A stretch of 64,000 bases of DNA from Conchocele bisecta (GCA_029237695.1 CM055265.1:116906067-116970066); one strand, 5' to 3'; positions 37,314-49,410 are shown, numbered from the stretch's first letter. The notes: a model not told the origin generated them from the letters alone. Made by a program: numbers and translations.

Positions 37314-38050
37314 TCCTTTCACTTGTGAGTAACTGGAATTGAATATTCAATTTACTTTGAATGGTCCATTTAACTTTTCAGATTATTTCATTAATCAGAA
37401 AAGGAGGAATTTTGTAAAAAAAAAGAACAACAACAACGAACAAAAAAGACAACTAGACATTATGTTTGTGGAACATGGATATGCCCCCATGGCATACTGG
37501 ACTGTAACTGGAGAAACTCTTATAAACTCTTTGACGCGACAAAATGGCTAAGTGTTTCATTGACATTTTGAAGGTCAAGGTCGTGTTAATGGTGGTGCGA
37601 GTGTGTAACAAATGTTCAGGTGATTCAAGTATAAAGTAAGGAAGCAATCCTTTGTAAGATATTACATGTTGGAGAAACTCTTACAAACTTTTCGACTAAA
37701 AAAAAGGGCTTAGTGTCTCAGCGACAATTCGAAGGTGACCAAGGTCATGTTCATGGTGGTGCGAGTGTGTGATAAATGTTCAGGTGATTCAGGTGTCCAA
37801 GTAACGAAGCAATCCTTTGCGCAATAGTGAAGATATTACATGTTTGAGAAACTCTTACAAACTTTTTGATGTAAATGTACACATATGGACGTACGGACGG
37901 ACATAACCTCAAGAGCTATCGCATAGGGGGCATAACAACTAAGAAACTAATAACAAATAGTGCAGATTCCCATGAGACGGATCGTTACAAGCTAGCTGGA
38001 TCTACACTGTTTGCAAACATTGAGATAGAGCCTGTGCTGTTGTGAAAGGG
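37314..38050. repeat. larger relative of the TTAA MITE
   Basis: It begins TTAATCCTTTCACTTGTGAGTAACTGG at 37310 and ends GTGAAAGGGTTATAA near 38055. It shares its ends and the TCTACACTGTTTGCAAAC word with 35155-35374. The interior holds an irregular 165-bp tandem repeat with ATTACATGTTGGAGAAACTC. Confidence 0.55.
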
Positions 38051-38083
38051 TTATAATAAGAAAAGAATCATAATGGGTAATAT

Positions 38084-38088
38084 ACTCT

Positions 38089-38134
<46 letters not shown>
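38084..38134. repeat. (CT)n microsatellite
   Basis: An almost uninterrupted CT dinucleotide run. Confidence 0.95.
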
Positions 38135-38138
<4 letters not shown>

Positions 38139-38379
38139 ATTATTCACCACACCCCATGTATTGATTGGCATTATTATACATTTTATATCAGACGTAAATT
38201 TCCACACTGATATCAGGGGTGATAACCGTGTTTCCTTAAAATGTTAAAGGACATTACTATTTCTTCTCTGTATTTATTTTTGATGTGCAATCATCATACT
38301 TTATAATCTGTCAAAAATATTATTGTTCAGATGATGTATTTAATTAGTATAAATAATTAAAAAATATCATGCCTCATTT

Positions 38380-38548
38380 GCATATGAAAGGATACCACCG
38401 CAAGTCACTGTCAGTAAAATAAATATCACTAAATGATTATATCTGTATAGCAGGCAATCGTAATTTTTATATCTGGTGGAATAGTGACACAATTATACAC
38501 TCGTTTAATTCTTATAAAGAACATTTTGTGCCTACTGAGTGGGCATGT
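38380..38548 (-). repeat. partial copy of the TTAA element at 40232
   Basis: About 150 bp match 40236-40400 in inverted orientation (shared CACAAAATGTTCTTTATA, CACTATTCCACCAG). The terminal ACCTTTAA is missing, so this copy is truncated. Confidence 0.65.
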
Positions 38549-38699
38549 AGACAATTATATGCATTGATAGGGATTCGAGGGAAACATGCTTTAAAGGTAC
38601 CCCCTGTCATCTGTAATACTGGTAGAGCTATGGTGCGGTCAATAGCATTTTCCTGTAGAGTAGTCTGGAGTATGAACACTGTATTCAGTTTGGACAGCC

Positions 38700-39570
38700 A
38701 TATCAGAGGGTGATGGTGTAATTAGAGGTGTAATTAGACACACATGCATAATGAATGGAGCTAATTGTGAACATAGATATTCACGAAAATGCACAGAACT
38801 GTAACTTGCATATTCCATAGATTAACTAAGTTACACCATCAGCAATCAGATACATTCTTGCAACTAATTTTATAAACAAACATACTTAGTTTATCACAGG
38901 CACCTTTGTGGGTGAATTTATGATTTTTTTACAACACAGTCAACCGATCCATGTTAATTACTGGACATGACTACCAGAAATGGTATACATTGCCAGTGCG
39001 GTTTTATTGCGTCTGTTCAGTTGTGTCACAGTCCATTACACAAGTGCCTCCACAACAATGTGCATGACTGTCGACAGTCGTGCTCAAAGACCACCAAGGA
39101 TTGAGAAAATAATAACACTGCTGGAAGGATGCACATGGAGACTTTCTACAGACATCACTGCACTGACCTTCACTGATGTGAGTTTAAAATTACAAGACAT
39201 AGTCAAGTGATCCGTAAACATTGCCGAACACGACTACCAGAAAAAATGTATACAATGCAAGCATGGTTCAAGTGAACCTGTTGCTGTAGTCCATGATAAT
39301 TAACTCATGATAGAAACACCTCTGACACAGCACCGGGTTAAGCTAAAGTAAATGCAAAACTTAACACAATTAATACCAAAAATAGGCAATATTTGTATAA
39401 CTTTCGAAGTGACAGCCGTGCTCAATGACCACCGAGGATTTATATATATCAAAAGGAAAAACATGGATTGTATCACTGGTTCACGTCAGAGAATTTAATT
39501 AGCATGGAGAAGTTGTGACATCATGGCAGTTGCATAGGCAATACTCCTGTACAGTCCGTAGTATACTAAC
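38700..39570. other. non-coding
   Basis: No gene is supported. A diverged direct repeat shares CTACCAGAAAWRTGTATACA and GACAGYCGTGCTCAAWGACCACC at about 38970-39095 and 39230-39435. Confidence 0.45.
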
Positions 39571-39572
39571 AT

Positions 39573-39800
39573 CAGGGCTCTAGATAAGGAATTGGTAATT
39601 GAGTATTGTCACTCCATCATTTCTGAAGCAATTGGGTATTTCAAAATTTTAATTGGGTAAAATAAAATTGCACTACTGTTTACACATCAATAGACAGCAA
39701 TTATTGAATAGTTTGTTTCGAAATGAAAACATGTCTTGGCATTTCATTAGAATTATCTCCTTGGAGACAATTCTAATGAAATACCAAGATGTGTTTTCAT
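39573..39800. repeat. MITE with terminal hairpin
   Basis: It starts CAGGGCTCTAGATAAGG. The segment 39723-39800 is an almost perfect hairpin whose arms carry GAAAACATGTCTTGG and CCAAGATGTGTTTTC. Confidence 0.65.
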
Positions 39801-40231
39801 GGAAAATAAGAAAATTATGCTATATTTGTGGTCTGTTTATTGTTTTCTGCAGCATGATAAAGGTACCATAATTTTGTATTGCTTTTTGATACTCGCTACA
39901 TCTGGCCAGTGACTGCTCCATTTTCACTGGCCCGAACTTTTAAAAATGTAATAGGACCAAATGCAATTAACGCAACATTCTCCGGTCAGTTAAAGATATC
40001 ACTAGCTGGTCTTGACTGAAATGTAACATTCGGACAAATTGCATTACTTTGTTTGATGGAAGAGACCATGGCATACATTACATCTACATGCATCAATAAA
40101 TGATAGTGTACTGCACCAGTTAATGTAAACTTCCACCTCACCCCTAGACCGGTGAATATCAGGGTGCTTAATGTTGTTGCTGTTAAAGCCCAGCTAGCGT
40201 TCACACAGTCCAGTGTGATCTGGCACATTAA

Positions 40232-40953
40232 AGGTACATGCCCACGCAGTAGGCACAAAATGTTCTTTATAGGAATTAAATAAGTGTATAATTATGTCAC
40301 TATTCCACCAGTTCTAAAAATTACGAGTGCCCGCTATACAAATATAATCATTTATTAATTATCAATTTACTGTTAGCGACGCGCGGCGGTAACAGTCTAT
40401 TTTTATAATGTGCGGGGACGACGACTTTCACATCACGGCTTGAGGTGCGCATGCGCAGTATACTACGCACGCCAGTAGGCTTCCCAATATGTAAGCAAGA
40501 ATATCAACATGTCGAAACGTCCAGGACGGAAATTGTATGAAACGGCGTCGGCCAAGAAAAGGCGAAATGTCTGAGGGACAGGCAGTACAGAGAGAGAGAG
40601 AGTGGTTAATATTGGCGACCAGATCACCAAATGGAAAGAGTTACGTGGAGATTTAGATAATCTAAATTAGATTTGGACTCGAACAGAGATTTTTCTTCTC
40701 AACTTCCGATACTTCACTGCGCATGTCAAAGATGTGATATGATTGACCGTGTCACGTGACGCGTGTTGGTAAAAATAGCACGAGGTCGGAAAATACCCTT
40801 TCTGGTCGCGGCATATAAAATGCGATTTAACACCAATTAACACGCGCCGTAATTAAAAATAACTCGTTAGTGGGTAGACAAATGGCTCATATAAGGCATG
40901 ACAGAAAATGAAAAGTAGTAGTACAGTGTAACCTGCTGCATGGGCATGTACCT
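40232..40953. mobile_element. 722-bp TTAA-flanked element carrying a coding fragment
   Basis: TTAA lies at 40228-40231 and 40954-40957. The ends AGGTACATGCCCACGCAG and its inverted near-copy CTGCATGGGCATGTACCT are clear. TTAA with these ends fits Kolobok-like or piggyBac-like nonautonomous elements. Inside, a plus-strand frame starts at ATG 40509 with MSKRPGRKLYETASAKKRR, meets TGA at 40572, and continues in the same frame with VVNIGDQITKWKELRGDL. The latter resembles the short N-terminal module of a large invertebrate protein family, but I cannot name it. Confidence 0.7.
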
Positions 40954-41330
40954 TTAAGAAAAGAAAATACTAAAAAATGAAAAAGCCCCGGCATTATGTC
41001 CCCACATACAATGTATTTGTACAAATAAATGCCCCGAGCCGAGGCATCTCCACATCTAGGGTAAAACAGATATGTTGAAAGCCCTGCTAATGGGGCGTGG
41101 TGAACGGGGTTATGCAATGATTGACTGGTGCACACTACATAGATAAATAGCCTTCTCATTATTTAAAACTGGGGATACATGTCCCTATTTGTTTTAATTT
41201 CAGAGGTCACTATGTTAAAAAATGTTCTATTAACCATGTTAACTAATAAAGAGGATAATACATACATGTATAACATATCTAGTTGTAAAGACATATATTC
41301 TACACAATGAAAGATAATGGTAACTTTCAT

Positions 41331-41557
41331 AGTAGTATATAGGGAGTCAAAATGATACCACCTACGGTGGTATAACTTCCATCCCCTTTACACTACCCCC
41401 ACCACCCCCGAAAAAATACAAAAATTGGTTAATGAGAAAATTGTATCCGACAGCAAATTTATAAATTTTGGAGAAAATAATTTTGAAAAGAGTGAGTCAA
41501 AATGATGCCACCAAAGTTGTAACGTTATTGAGCTGTATTGTATAGATCCCACCCCAA
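41331..41557 (+). repeat. Polinton left terminal inverted repeat
   Basis: By eye it differs from the right repeat by about four substitutions and one 2-bp indel, indicating a fairly recent insertion. It contains an inner palindrome ATACCACCTACGGTGGTAT. Confidence 0.92.
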
Positions 41558-41559
41558 CC

Positions 41560-42560
41560 AAAAAATAGCAAAAGCCTCCACTCGTGCACACACCCCCAGC
41601 GACTGGGCAGATTTCTTAGCCGGCACCCAGCCACTGGGGTGTTGGGACCTTTCTTAAGCCCACGCATCTGTTGGCTCACAGTCTCATTTTACGGGTCACC
41701 TTTAACCCCCCCATTGCCAATTCCTCAATTCAGAGAAACCGACGAAGTAAGGCGAGCCTATTTTGTGATTTGGTGATGTAATTGCAAGCTCTTAGGCAGA
41801 AATCTTTTAGGCCGGCACCTTTGAGCTATACAATTCCATCACCAATTCACACACACATTTAGAGACTGCTACCATTAAACAGATGAGACGGACGTCATAC
41901 CGGATCAACAACATGGCATGCACGAGATGAGACCAATTGTTGTAAGGCTTAAAAACGTATATATACTCATCACTTTCCTATACAATATACAAATGGTGTG
42001 CAAATTATATTTTTTAAAACATGGGATGGTTCGTTATTTTATTAATTTTATAATTAATTTTGTAAAAATTATTAATAATTTAAAGATGAACACCCCCTAT
42101 TATTAATTAATTAATTAATATATGAATATTTCAAATAAAAAAATAAAATTTAGTGCCACGTTACGATACCCACTAACCACCATACATTTATATAATTGTG
42201 TAACCATATACCGCATGTGGTTAGCGCCGATTTTAATAAAATTGTGTATACGTTATAGTTTACACATATCCTCAATAAGCACAATTACACGTGTTATGAA
42301 CGTGTGTATTTATAGCCGAGTATTTCGCCAATCGATATTGCACAACACTAGGTAGTGTTTATATATATTCAGGTTTACGTTTCACAATACAGCTGTGGTT
42401 GTGTTACGGAGACACGATTATAGAAATGTATGGTGGTCAGTGGGTGTCGTAACGGGACCCGAAAAAAAGTTTTATGTTCCGTATGGAGGGGCCGTAGGAA
42501 CAGCTGGAATGTATGGTGGAGGAATATCCTGCTGCCGCTGCAGACACGTGAATAAGCATA
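41560..42560. other. Polinton left interior, no supported gene
   Basis: AT-rich tracts (42000-42130) and a TATA-like GTTTATATATATTC at 42358 are seen. A short plus-strand frame at 42395-42616 lacks a good start and a recognisable product. I do not call it. Confidence 0.5.
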
Positions 42561-43163
42561 TCACGTCCCGAGACGGGAGAGGAGATTTTTTCTCTCGTCG
42601 GACCTCCCTTCCATAACGAGTTTTTTTATATCTTCGTTCGCGAGAATTTGTGGTCGAGCCTTGGACCGGATCGTACCCTTTAACTCCTGGTATCTGGCCA
42701 TTTCTTCTACGATCATTTTGAACTCGCTATCTGATATATCGTTGTCGGCTATCGCTTTCGACACGATAAAGTCGATACTGTTTTTCTTAGATCTCGCTAG
42801 AACCGCTATTCGATCGTGCTTTTGACTCTTGGCCTCTAGTTTTCGGCCCACGAGTCTGGTCGTCATGCAAAGCAGTCCCGCCCCCGCCGCTACAGCACTC
42901 AAGGTCGCCGCGACCGGTGCAGCGACAACTGTTGACAATAAAGACACACTACCCACCCCGCTTATAACGGAAGCTGAGGCTAACGTGGTGCTCACCACCT
43001 CTAATATATTGACTGACCGCCTATATTTCTTCGCATAACCCGTCAGCGTCTCTCCCTCGTGTTGTAGAATATGTTGTATCTCGACGATTCTGGTCATCCT
43101 AAAGGATGCCGGGTCGGCCGTCCCCGAAGGTAAGTGTGGATATAGTTTCTCGTCAATTCATCA
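42561..43163 (-). pseudogene. Polinton two-helix membrane protein
   Basis: The open frame from ATG 43097 gives 178 residues. There are two long hydrophobic, alanine/valine-rich segments (about residues 32-82) and then a charged helical C-terminus with SDSEFKMIVEEMARYQELK. This arrangement recurs in uncharacterised Polinton proteins. The same frame continues upstream with EKLYPHLPSG to a TGA at about 43151. An ATGATG overlaps the previous gene's stop at 43161-43166, so the native start is probably there, separated by a one-base break. It likely sits in a membrane; its role is unknown. Confidence 0.6.
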
Positions 43164-43689
43164 TAAATCAAGTTGTATTAACAGTGTAACAATAGTGGAG
43201 GAAGCTGCTTTGTCAGCAATTTTTGTAACAAAGTTAATAACACTACCTGCCGAAACTTTAATTGTAGTGTCATCATCGAATATAGTAAACCCTGACCTCT
43301 GCCCCGCGTGCTTGGTGATGCCAATATTCTGTTCTACACCATTCAGGACGACATTCACTCGGACTTCAGCAGAAGTCGACCGAGCAGACCGCCATTCGAA
43401 AAATCGTCCCAGACACTGCCATGGTGTATCCCCCGTATCTGTTGCTCGCGTTGGCACCGAATGAATATTCGTAGCCCCCCTCGCTTAGTGAACCCCGCTC
43501 CTCGGCACAAACTGTTATGACGTGTTTGCTAGCTTGCAATTTTTCCATTTGTGCAACCGCCCTAGTTAAAACTGTGTGGGACTGTGATACGCCCCTCTCC
43601 AGTCTTCTCATTGCGGCTTCATCGTATGCTGCGGCCGCGACGGGAACGTCCCGTTCTAGGTTGGAACTACCTGGACCGTATATGCTCAT
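43161..43689 (-). pseudogene. Polinton small beta-rich protein
   Basis: Two overlapping frames (43689-43366 and 43457-43161) are the two halves of one protein of about 175 residues, joined across a one-base break near 43400. The N-terminal half has a short helical region (MRRLERGVSQSHTVLTRAV). The C-terminal half is beta-rich with GFTIFDDDTTIKVSAGS, suggesting a jelly-roll-like or fibre-like fold. It sits between the penton-like gene and the membrane protein on the same strand. Its function is not recognised. Confidence 0.55.
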
Positions 43690-43710
43690 GATTAATATGT
43701 ATATATATGT

Positions 43711-44397
43711 TTAATCGGTTATTTCGAGAACGCTCGAAATCGAGTAATAGTTATTCAACTCTCGCGCTTTATCATCTAGAATAGAAATCTTCAACTCGTG
43801 GATGTGTCCCGATTCCAAAACTTTCATCTCGGGGGTTGGGAAGTCTAAGGCCAGGGTCTCACCATAGAAACAGTCGCTGGCGTGCACAGTTTTTAGTAAT
43901 GTACTGGGAGCTCCGTCTAACGTGTTGTACGATGTGTTCAATTGATCCAGGTGCACCCTGAGAGTTTTCGTGAAGACGAAGTTTACTGGGATGTCACCGA
44001 CGTGCTCGCCCGGGTTAAACCAACCCCTATTGTCGGAGTATGTTTTTGAAAAACCGAGCCGCACAGCCAAATCCTGGGTGATCGTTACCTGGTTGGTGGG
44101 TTCGACGGTAAAGGTCGCGAGTCCGGTAGCCTTCGAGATTGTGAGGCTGGCTCTACCAGCAAGCTCCGACGCAACAAAAGCTTGGAGGGATCTCGAACTC
44201 CAAAGGCCGGGGGGCAGCTTTACACCTACTTGGCAGGGAGCCTTCACGTAGCCGAACCCTTCGCCCTCCCCCACGTTTTTCCACCCAACCGTGAAGGTGA
44301 TTGATCTGAGGCCTACCAGGCATTTTCCGCAGCAGTTGTCGATTGACTTTTGAAGTTCACAACTCCCATTTTGAACATTAGTGATAGTAGCAAACAT
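43711..44397 (-). CDS. Polinton penton-like minor capsid candidate
   Basis: I place the start at ATG 44397 (MFATITNVQ), because upstream residues come from a TTG start. About 228 residues are beta-rich, with a C-terminal half carrying LRVHLDQLN, a TLLKTVHASDCFYGE segment, a proline-led FPTPEMKVLESGHIHELKI and a final DDKARE. This order resembles the C-terminal strands of single-jelly-roll minor capsid (penton) proteins of Polintons. The frame is intact. It starts 14 bp from the divergent gene at 44412, so the two probably share a promoter. The capsid role is inferred from family resemblance only. Confidence 0.6.
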   Translation of the reverse strand: MFATITNVQNGSCELQKSIDNCCGKCLVGLRSITFTVGWKNVGEGEGFGYVKAPCQVGVKLPPGLWSSRSLQAFVASELAGRASLTISKATGLATFTVEPTNQVTITQDLAVRLGFSKTYSDNRGWFNPGEHVGDIPVNFVFTKTLRVHLDQLNTSYNTLDGAPSTLLKTVHASDCFYGETLALDFPTPEMKVLESGHIHELKISILDDKARELNNYYSISSVLEITD

Positions 44398-44411
44398 AAT
44401 AATATCTTTCA

Positions 44412-45940
44412 ATGGATACCCAAGCATTTAGCTTTAACTCTAATGCAAAGTACGCGGTCGGAGGTAAATACACGCAAAAAGACGTTGTTATTATAACCAC
44501 CTTGTACACCCAACTGTAACAGTTAGACCGAAAAGTGGCTTTACCACCAATTTTCCTAACACGTTTGAGAAATATGTAGTTCCAAAGACTACTAGTCAAG
44601 ATGTAATACTAAGATGGGATTTTTCCCATATGAACTTCTGGCAGAACCAGCTAAATTTCGCTGTATGGTGCGCAACGGCCGGATGCGGAGTTTCGCATCA
44701 AGACCATTTGACATCCAAAAATGTCATGCTCCGAAGTGTCTACAACTTTCACGTGTATTACACAATTAGGAGGATTCTTAAAAAACTAGGTATTCCACTA
44801 CCTCAAGACGATGGCTGGGATCCCATTTCCAGCACATACGACCGTAAGGCGTTCAAAACATTGTGTAACGAATTTGGGGTACCAAAAGACGCGGACTGGA
44901 GACAGAAAGTATACACCCCAACCAACAGTTTAGGGTTAGTTCACCTTAAAGGCTTAGTTAGTGGTGAGCATCTGGATAAAGTCCCCGCATATTTCTCAGG
45001 GTTGTGGAGTGCTCGCGGAGCTACCCCACCACCAGTTATGGCAACATGGACTAAATATAATTATAAGTTGAATAAGATGACGTTCGGTGATGAAGTGCTT
45101 GGTGGGCTTGCGTGTAAAGACGGTTATTGTCATTGGCTACCTACTAAAGTAGCCCATGTGGAATACCTAGACCTGGGTGATACTCCACAGATGCGAAATG
45201 CGTGGACCACCTTTATGTTAGATGAAAGCATTGGATTTACGCAGGGTGGGGTTATTCGCCTCAACGAATCCATTCGCGTATACGTATGGGCAATCCTCGC
45301 CTCACAGAAGCAAACGCGCAGCGCTATACTGGGCATGGGAACTGCCTTTGACGCACAAAAACAGTTCTTGGCACTTGTCGAGGACGCCATCTCAGCTAAG
45401 GTGGACCTCCAGAAGGCGATCCAGAATTATCAAGACGTTTTGCAGACTGCCCGCACCCCGGTAGACTACGCATTTGGAATAGGTCTTTATATGGCGCCGA
45501 GTAATATGATACTACGAGACGACCCGGTTGACGGTTACAATAATCAGATCGTAGTCGCCACCGCCAATCAAAAAATCGGCCGCAACGGGAACGTGAACAC
45601 TGGTATCATCAAACTCCCCACCAAGACGGTCGGGGGTGGCAACAGTGGAAATTCAAATAAATTTGAAAAAGATTTCATAAAACCACAAGCACCCACCCCA
45701 CCACCCCCAATTCACGAATTGGACACCCCATCAAGTTCATTTGAACCCAGTGTTCCACCGAGTTCCGCTCCTGTTTCACCCTTTGCAATAGGACCCCCAA
45801 TTCACGAATTGAGTTCCCCCAATTCTTCCAATCGCGATTGGATTGGAACAGGGGAAAATAGTGTCACAACCCACGAGGAGGAGAAATTAGGGCTTGTCGT
45901 TGCCCTCGTGGCGGTCGGATTATTTGCGCTTTGGTTTTAG
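44412..45940 (+). pseudogene. Polinton large conserved virion-type protein
   Basis: The main frame (44630-45940, 436 residues) begins inside the protein. A frame from ATG 44412 (MDTQAFSFNSNAKY) runs to TAA 44517-44519, and the downstream frame opens at about 44515 with TVTVRPKSGF, so the true start is 44412 with one break. Recognisable segments are HMNFWQNQLNFAVWC, GLWSARGATPPPV and YAFGIGLYMAPSNM, known to me as a conserved Polinton protein of unknown function. The C-terminus is a proline-rich linker followed by a membrane segment (LGLVVALVAVGLFALWF). It ends 20 bp inside the convergent gene. Confidence 0.65.
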
Positions 45941-47211
45941 GAACTCTCGGGAGGCTAAAAGTAGGAGACCGGCGATCGCCACGATGAAAGCCCAAGCATT
46001 CTCGGCGAGCCATCCGACGGTTTTTGATAATATAGATAGCAAGTAAGAAACAATACCTCCTATCAACCCAGGCAGCGCGGCGGCCGCCTTTCCGGCTAAT
46101 TTAGCCAGGAGACTGGCGAGGGCTTTTAGTTGTTTTTTTACCCACTCCTTGGCTCCACCGGATGGTGCGGGTGCTGGCGCGGGTGGTGGAGTGGGTGCTG
46201 GAGCCACACCGCCAGTGAAAGCTAAAACTACGGATTAAACTTCGATATAGTCATGCCGATAGCAACGAGGATGCTTGCTATCGTGACGCCCTGCTCTCTG
46301 AACAGAGTGCGAAGACGCTCACCGAGTGTCGTCTCCTCGTGCAGGACCCTCGAGATTGTTTCGCGGATCCGACTTATTTGGGTGCGGAGTGTCTCACGGT
46401 TAGTCGAGGCAGCCTCCAAGCAAGGTTCTCTTTCGTCCCGCAACGACCGCAGACGTTCGGTGATCCGCTCGGTAGATTCTCTGTCGCCACGGGCTTCCCC
46501 AAGTTTTCTTTCTTCTAGCGCGATATGTTCATCCAGCGCCGTGAGTTTGGTGAGGTTAAGGACCAATTCGCCCCGGACCGTTTGCATAGCCTTATCGAGG
46601 CCCCGGAGTTCGCGAAGAGGTAACGGTGGGTCATCGTTGAGTATTTCGTTTTCGCTGAACGTGGTCTCCATCGTGTTAATAGTGTCAGTGGCTACACGAG
46701 GTACCTCTTTGAGCTCGACAGTTTCTATCACGGCGGCTGTCTTCGCCATCGTTTCGTCGGTAGACGCGAAGGCCTCTACAGCACGGGCCGGCATAATTTT
46801 TTTACCCCTCTTCCACTCTGTGAATCCTAGTTCGTTTCTTATGAGTTCTCCACCGCCCCGGTATCCGGCAATGGTGCTCATTGATAGGGGGTTTCCGGTC
46901 TTCATGTTGACGATAGGGATATTTGATGCTTTTAGTCGCAACCTACCTTTCAGATCCACTTCGAAATTGTCGTAGTCGCGGCCGACAGATGGGACCAAAC
47001 CTTTTTTTATCCAATGTTTGTAGTATGAGTTTACAGCTTCCTCGAGTAATTCCCGACTTAGGCCAACGCTGCTGGTAGCGCCATCTATTTCCTCCAATTG
47101 TGATTGGATTGGAACTGGAGTATCTATGAAGGGTGTTTCGTCATCATCATCATCCTCATCGACGTAATCGTCTCTGCCGATTTCACACATGTCAGCATCG
47201 TAATCAGCCAT
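45920..47211 (-). pseudogene. Polinton coiled-coil, membrane-anchored protein (PX-like)
   Basis: It starts at ATG 47211 (MADYDADMCE). An acidic stretch is followed by a conserved block with GGGELIRNELGFTEWKRG, then a long charged coiled coil (about residues 190-310) and a hydrophobic end (QGVTIASILVAIGMTIS). A one-base break near 46235 stops this frame. The other frame carries on with a proline-rich linker, a KEWVKKQLKALASLLAKLAG helix and a last membrane segment. Proteins of this design are common in Polintons and probably sit in a membrane or virion. Their function is not known. Confidence 0.6.
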
Positions 47212-47277
47212 CTTTATAATTATTATTATATATGTATTAAAGACAAAACCATACAGGTTTAATAGATTCACTAAATT

Positions 47278-48581
47278 ATGTCTTCGAGTCAATACGGTCG
47301 CAAACTCAATCCATATCGCAGACTGCGTGAGCCCCTCGGGGCAAAAGGTGTGAGACAGAGTGTCGTTATTATGAACAACCCATCGACGATTGACCAGAAC
47401 CAGCAGGTCTTAGTCCGCTTCCCCAACCTCGGAGCTAGTGACGTCATTATGCTGGGGACTGTTCGCCTCGCTTTCACTATTTTGCTTACATCGACGGACG
47501 CGGACCGAACCATCGTTCATAACCTGGGTCGCGCCATCGTCAAGAAGACTATGATAAAGATTTCTGGTAATGAGGTGATGTCGATCGATGACAGCGACGT
47601 TTACCATTGCTACCAGGACCTGTGGAAGACGGCACAAGAGTGCGAAAATGCGGTATATCAAGGTATTGACACCAGTCGAAATAAGAACGTAACCAGACTT
47701 AGAATCGGGGCTGGTGACAAGGCAGATAACGTCGCGAGCGACAACGCAGTCGCGGCCGCTTACGGCAACCGATTCTACATCCCGCTCGACTTTGAGTTGC
47801 TGGAGAGTCACATGCCCTACTATCAGAGCGCTTTGGGTGGCGACCGCCTCGAATACGAACTAACAAAGCCTTCAACGACTACGGTCGAGTTATCATAGCC
47901 ACTGACATGACATCGAAGTATACGATCGACAATGTGTCGCTGGAGTACGACATGGTCACGATGCCCGAACTCGCGCGATTAATCAGATCCCAGTATGTCG
48001 GGCGCGTTGCCATACTTTACGACCGAGTTCTTCGCCACCGCAAGATGACGAAAGACAAAAGCGACACATTGTGGAATATTAATGTCAACGTACCCGCCCG
48101 CTCGATGAAAGGTATACTGATGTTGTTCGAGGAGGGTCGGTTCGCGCTCGGGGCTACAAAATCCGACAAATTCTATAACCCCAAAATCACGAAGGTAGAG
48201 GTGACGATCGAGGGAGTACCCAATCAACTCTACAGCGCGGGTCTTCGCGCGCACCAGCAGTGGGACGAAGTAAGAAAACAGTTTGCTTCCGGCTCTAAGC
48301 GTTCCCCGGAGGTTGCCGCGGTTGCCAAAGACCTGCAGCTCTCGGACGTCTCCCTCTCGGATTTTCTGACTACCAAGTACGTACTATGGCTAGACATGCG
48401 AGCCAGCGACGACGACCAAATGCACGGTAGCGGACGCCAAGTTGAGAACGCTAGCGAGGGTGTGACGATCCAGATAACCAAAGAGGCGGACGGAGCTGGC
48501 ACATTGAACGTGTACTTATATATAATAACAGACGCGCAACTCAACATCGAAGATGGTCGATACGTCTCAGCTTTATACTAA
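47278..48581 (+). pseudogene. Polinton major capsid candidate (double jelly-roll)
   Basis: Two frames, 47278-47898 and 47907-48581, belong to one gene of about 430 residues; a one-base break lies near 47868. Both halves are beta-strand rich. The N-terminal half has RFPNLGASDVIMLGTVRLAF, and the C-terminal half has NVPARSMKGILMLFEE and TKVEVTIEGVPNQLY. Length, position directly before the ATPase gene, and these segments fit the double-jelly-roll major capsid protein of Polintons. It overlaps the ATPase start by 29 bp. A capsid role is an inference from family and position. Confidence 0.8.
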
Positions 48582-49200
48582 AATTAGCAATCAATACCAA
48601 TTCACGATTGGAGATGCCCACTCTGCCATAATATGTGGGCAGACAGGATGTGGAAAAACGGTTTTCATCCTCGACTTACTCGAGGGCTCCTACCGCGATG
48701 CCTTTCGACACATTGTGATCCTGTGTCCCACTGTGCGGCACAAAGAGACTTAACAGCGGCGCCCGTGGATATGGACCGACCCTGAGGTATACGTTATTGA
48801 CCCCGGCGACAGACTTCACGGTTGGCTGCGTGTCTTCTATCAAATATTCCAGGGAGAGCCCACCCTATACGTGATTGACGACTGCTCGGCCAAGGCGGCG
48901 ATGACCAAAAAGAAGGACATGCTCTCTGAGCTCGCATTTTCTGGCCGCCATGCGAGGCAAAGCGTATGGATCTCCACTCAGAAGTACAACGCCGTCCTAT
49001 AGGATCTGCGCGAGCAAACAAAATGGGTCGCCCTCTTCCACTGCAAGGACCGAGACTCATTCGATGAATGTCTTAGAGAGAACGACGTTATCTCAACGCG
49101 CGAGGAGCGCCTGGAGGTTCGACAGATACTTTCGGAAACTAAGCTCACCAAGCTTCTGCTAAAGACTGATCAACCAACTGCTTATAATGTAATTAATTAG
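48553..49200 (+). pseudogene. Polinton packaging ATPase (FtsK/HerA-A32 type)
   Basis: A single frame of 216 codons carries Walker A GQTGCGKT (about residue 29) and Walker B TLYVIDDCS, followed by a sensor-like segment VWISTQKYN. It is interrupted by TAA at 48751-48753 and TAG at 49000-49002, with no frame change, and ends at TAG 49198. Such ATPases power DNA entry into capsids. The short N-terminus and gene order after the capsid gene fit Polinton genome-packaging ATPases. Two nonsense codons make it non-functional unless stops are read through, for which I see no evidence. Confidence 0.9.
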
Positions 49201-49410
49201 TAACTGCTGAGTAAATGCTTAACAATGCTGAACAAATGCTGAACAATGCTGAACAATTACTGAGCAATGCTGAACAATGCTGAACAAATGCTTAACAAAT
49301 GCTGAATAAATGCTGAGCAATTAATTTTAAGAAAATTAGCAAATGTTGAACAATGCTTAACAAATACTTAACAATGCTGAGAAAATGCTTAACAATGCTG
49401 AGCAATTGCT
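49201..49410. repeat. 10-11 bp tandem repeat (TGCTGAACAA)
   Basis: About 18 units of TGCTGAACAA or TGCTTAACAA, separated by single A/T bases, lie between the ATPase and the next gene. Confidence 0.9.

Noticed and set aside
42395..42616. Short frame at the left of the Polinton
   Set aside because: No ATG start and no recognisable features. It overlaps the 3' end of the membrane protein gene.
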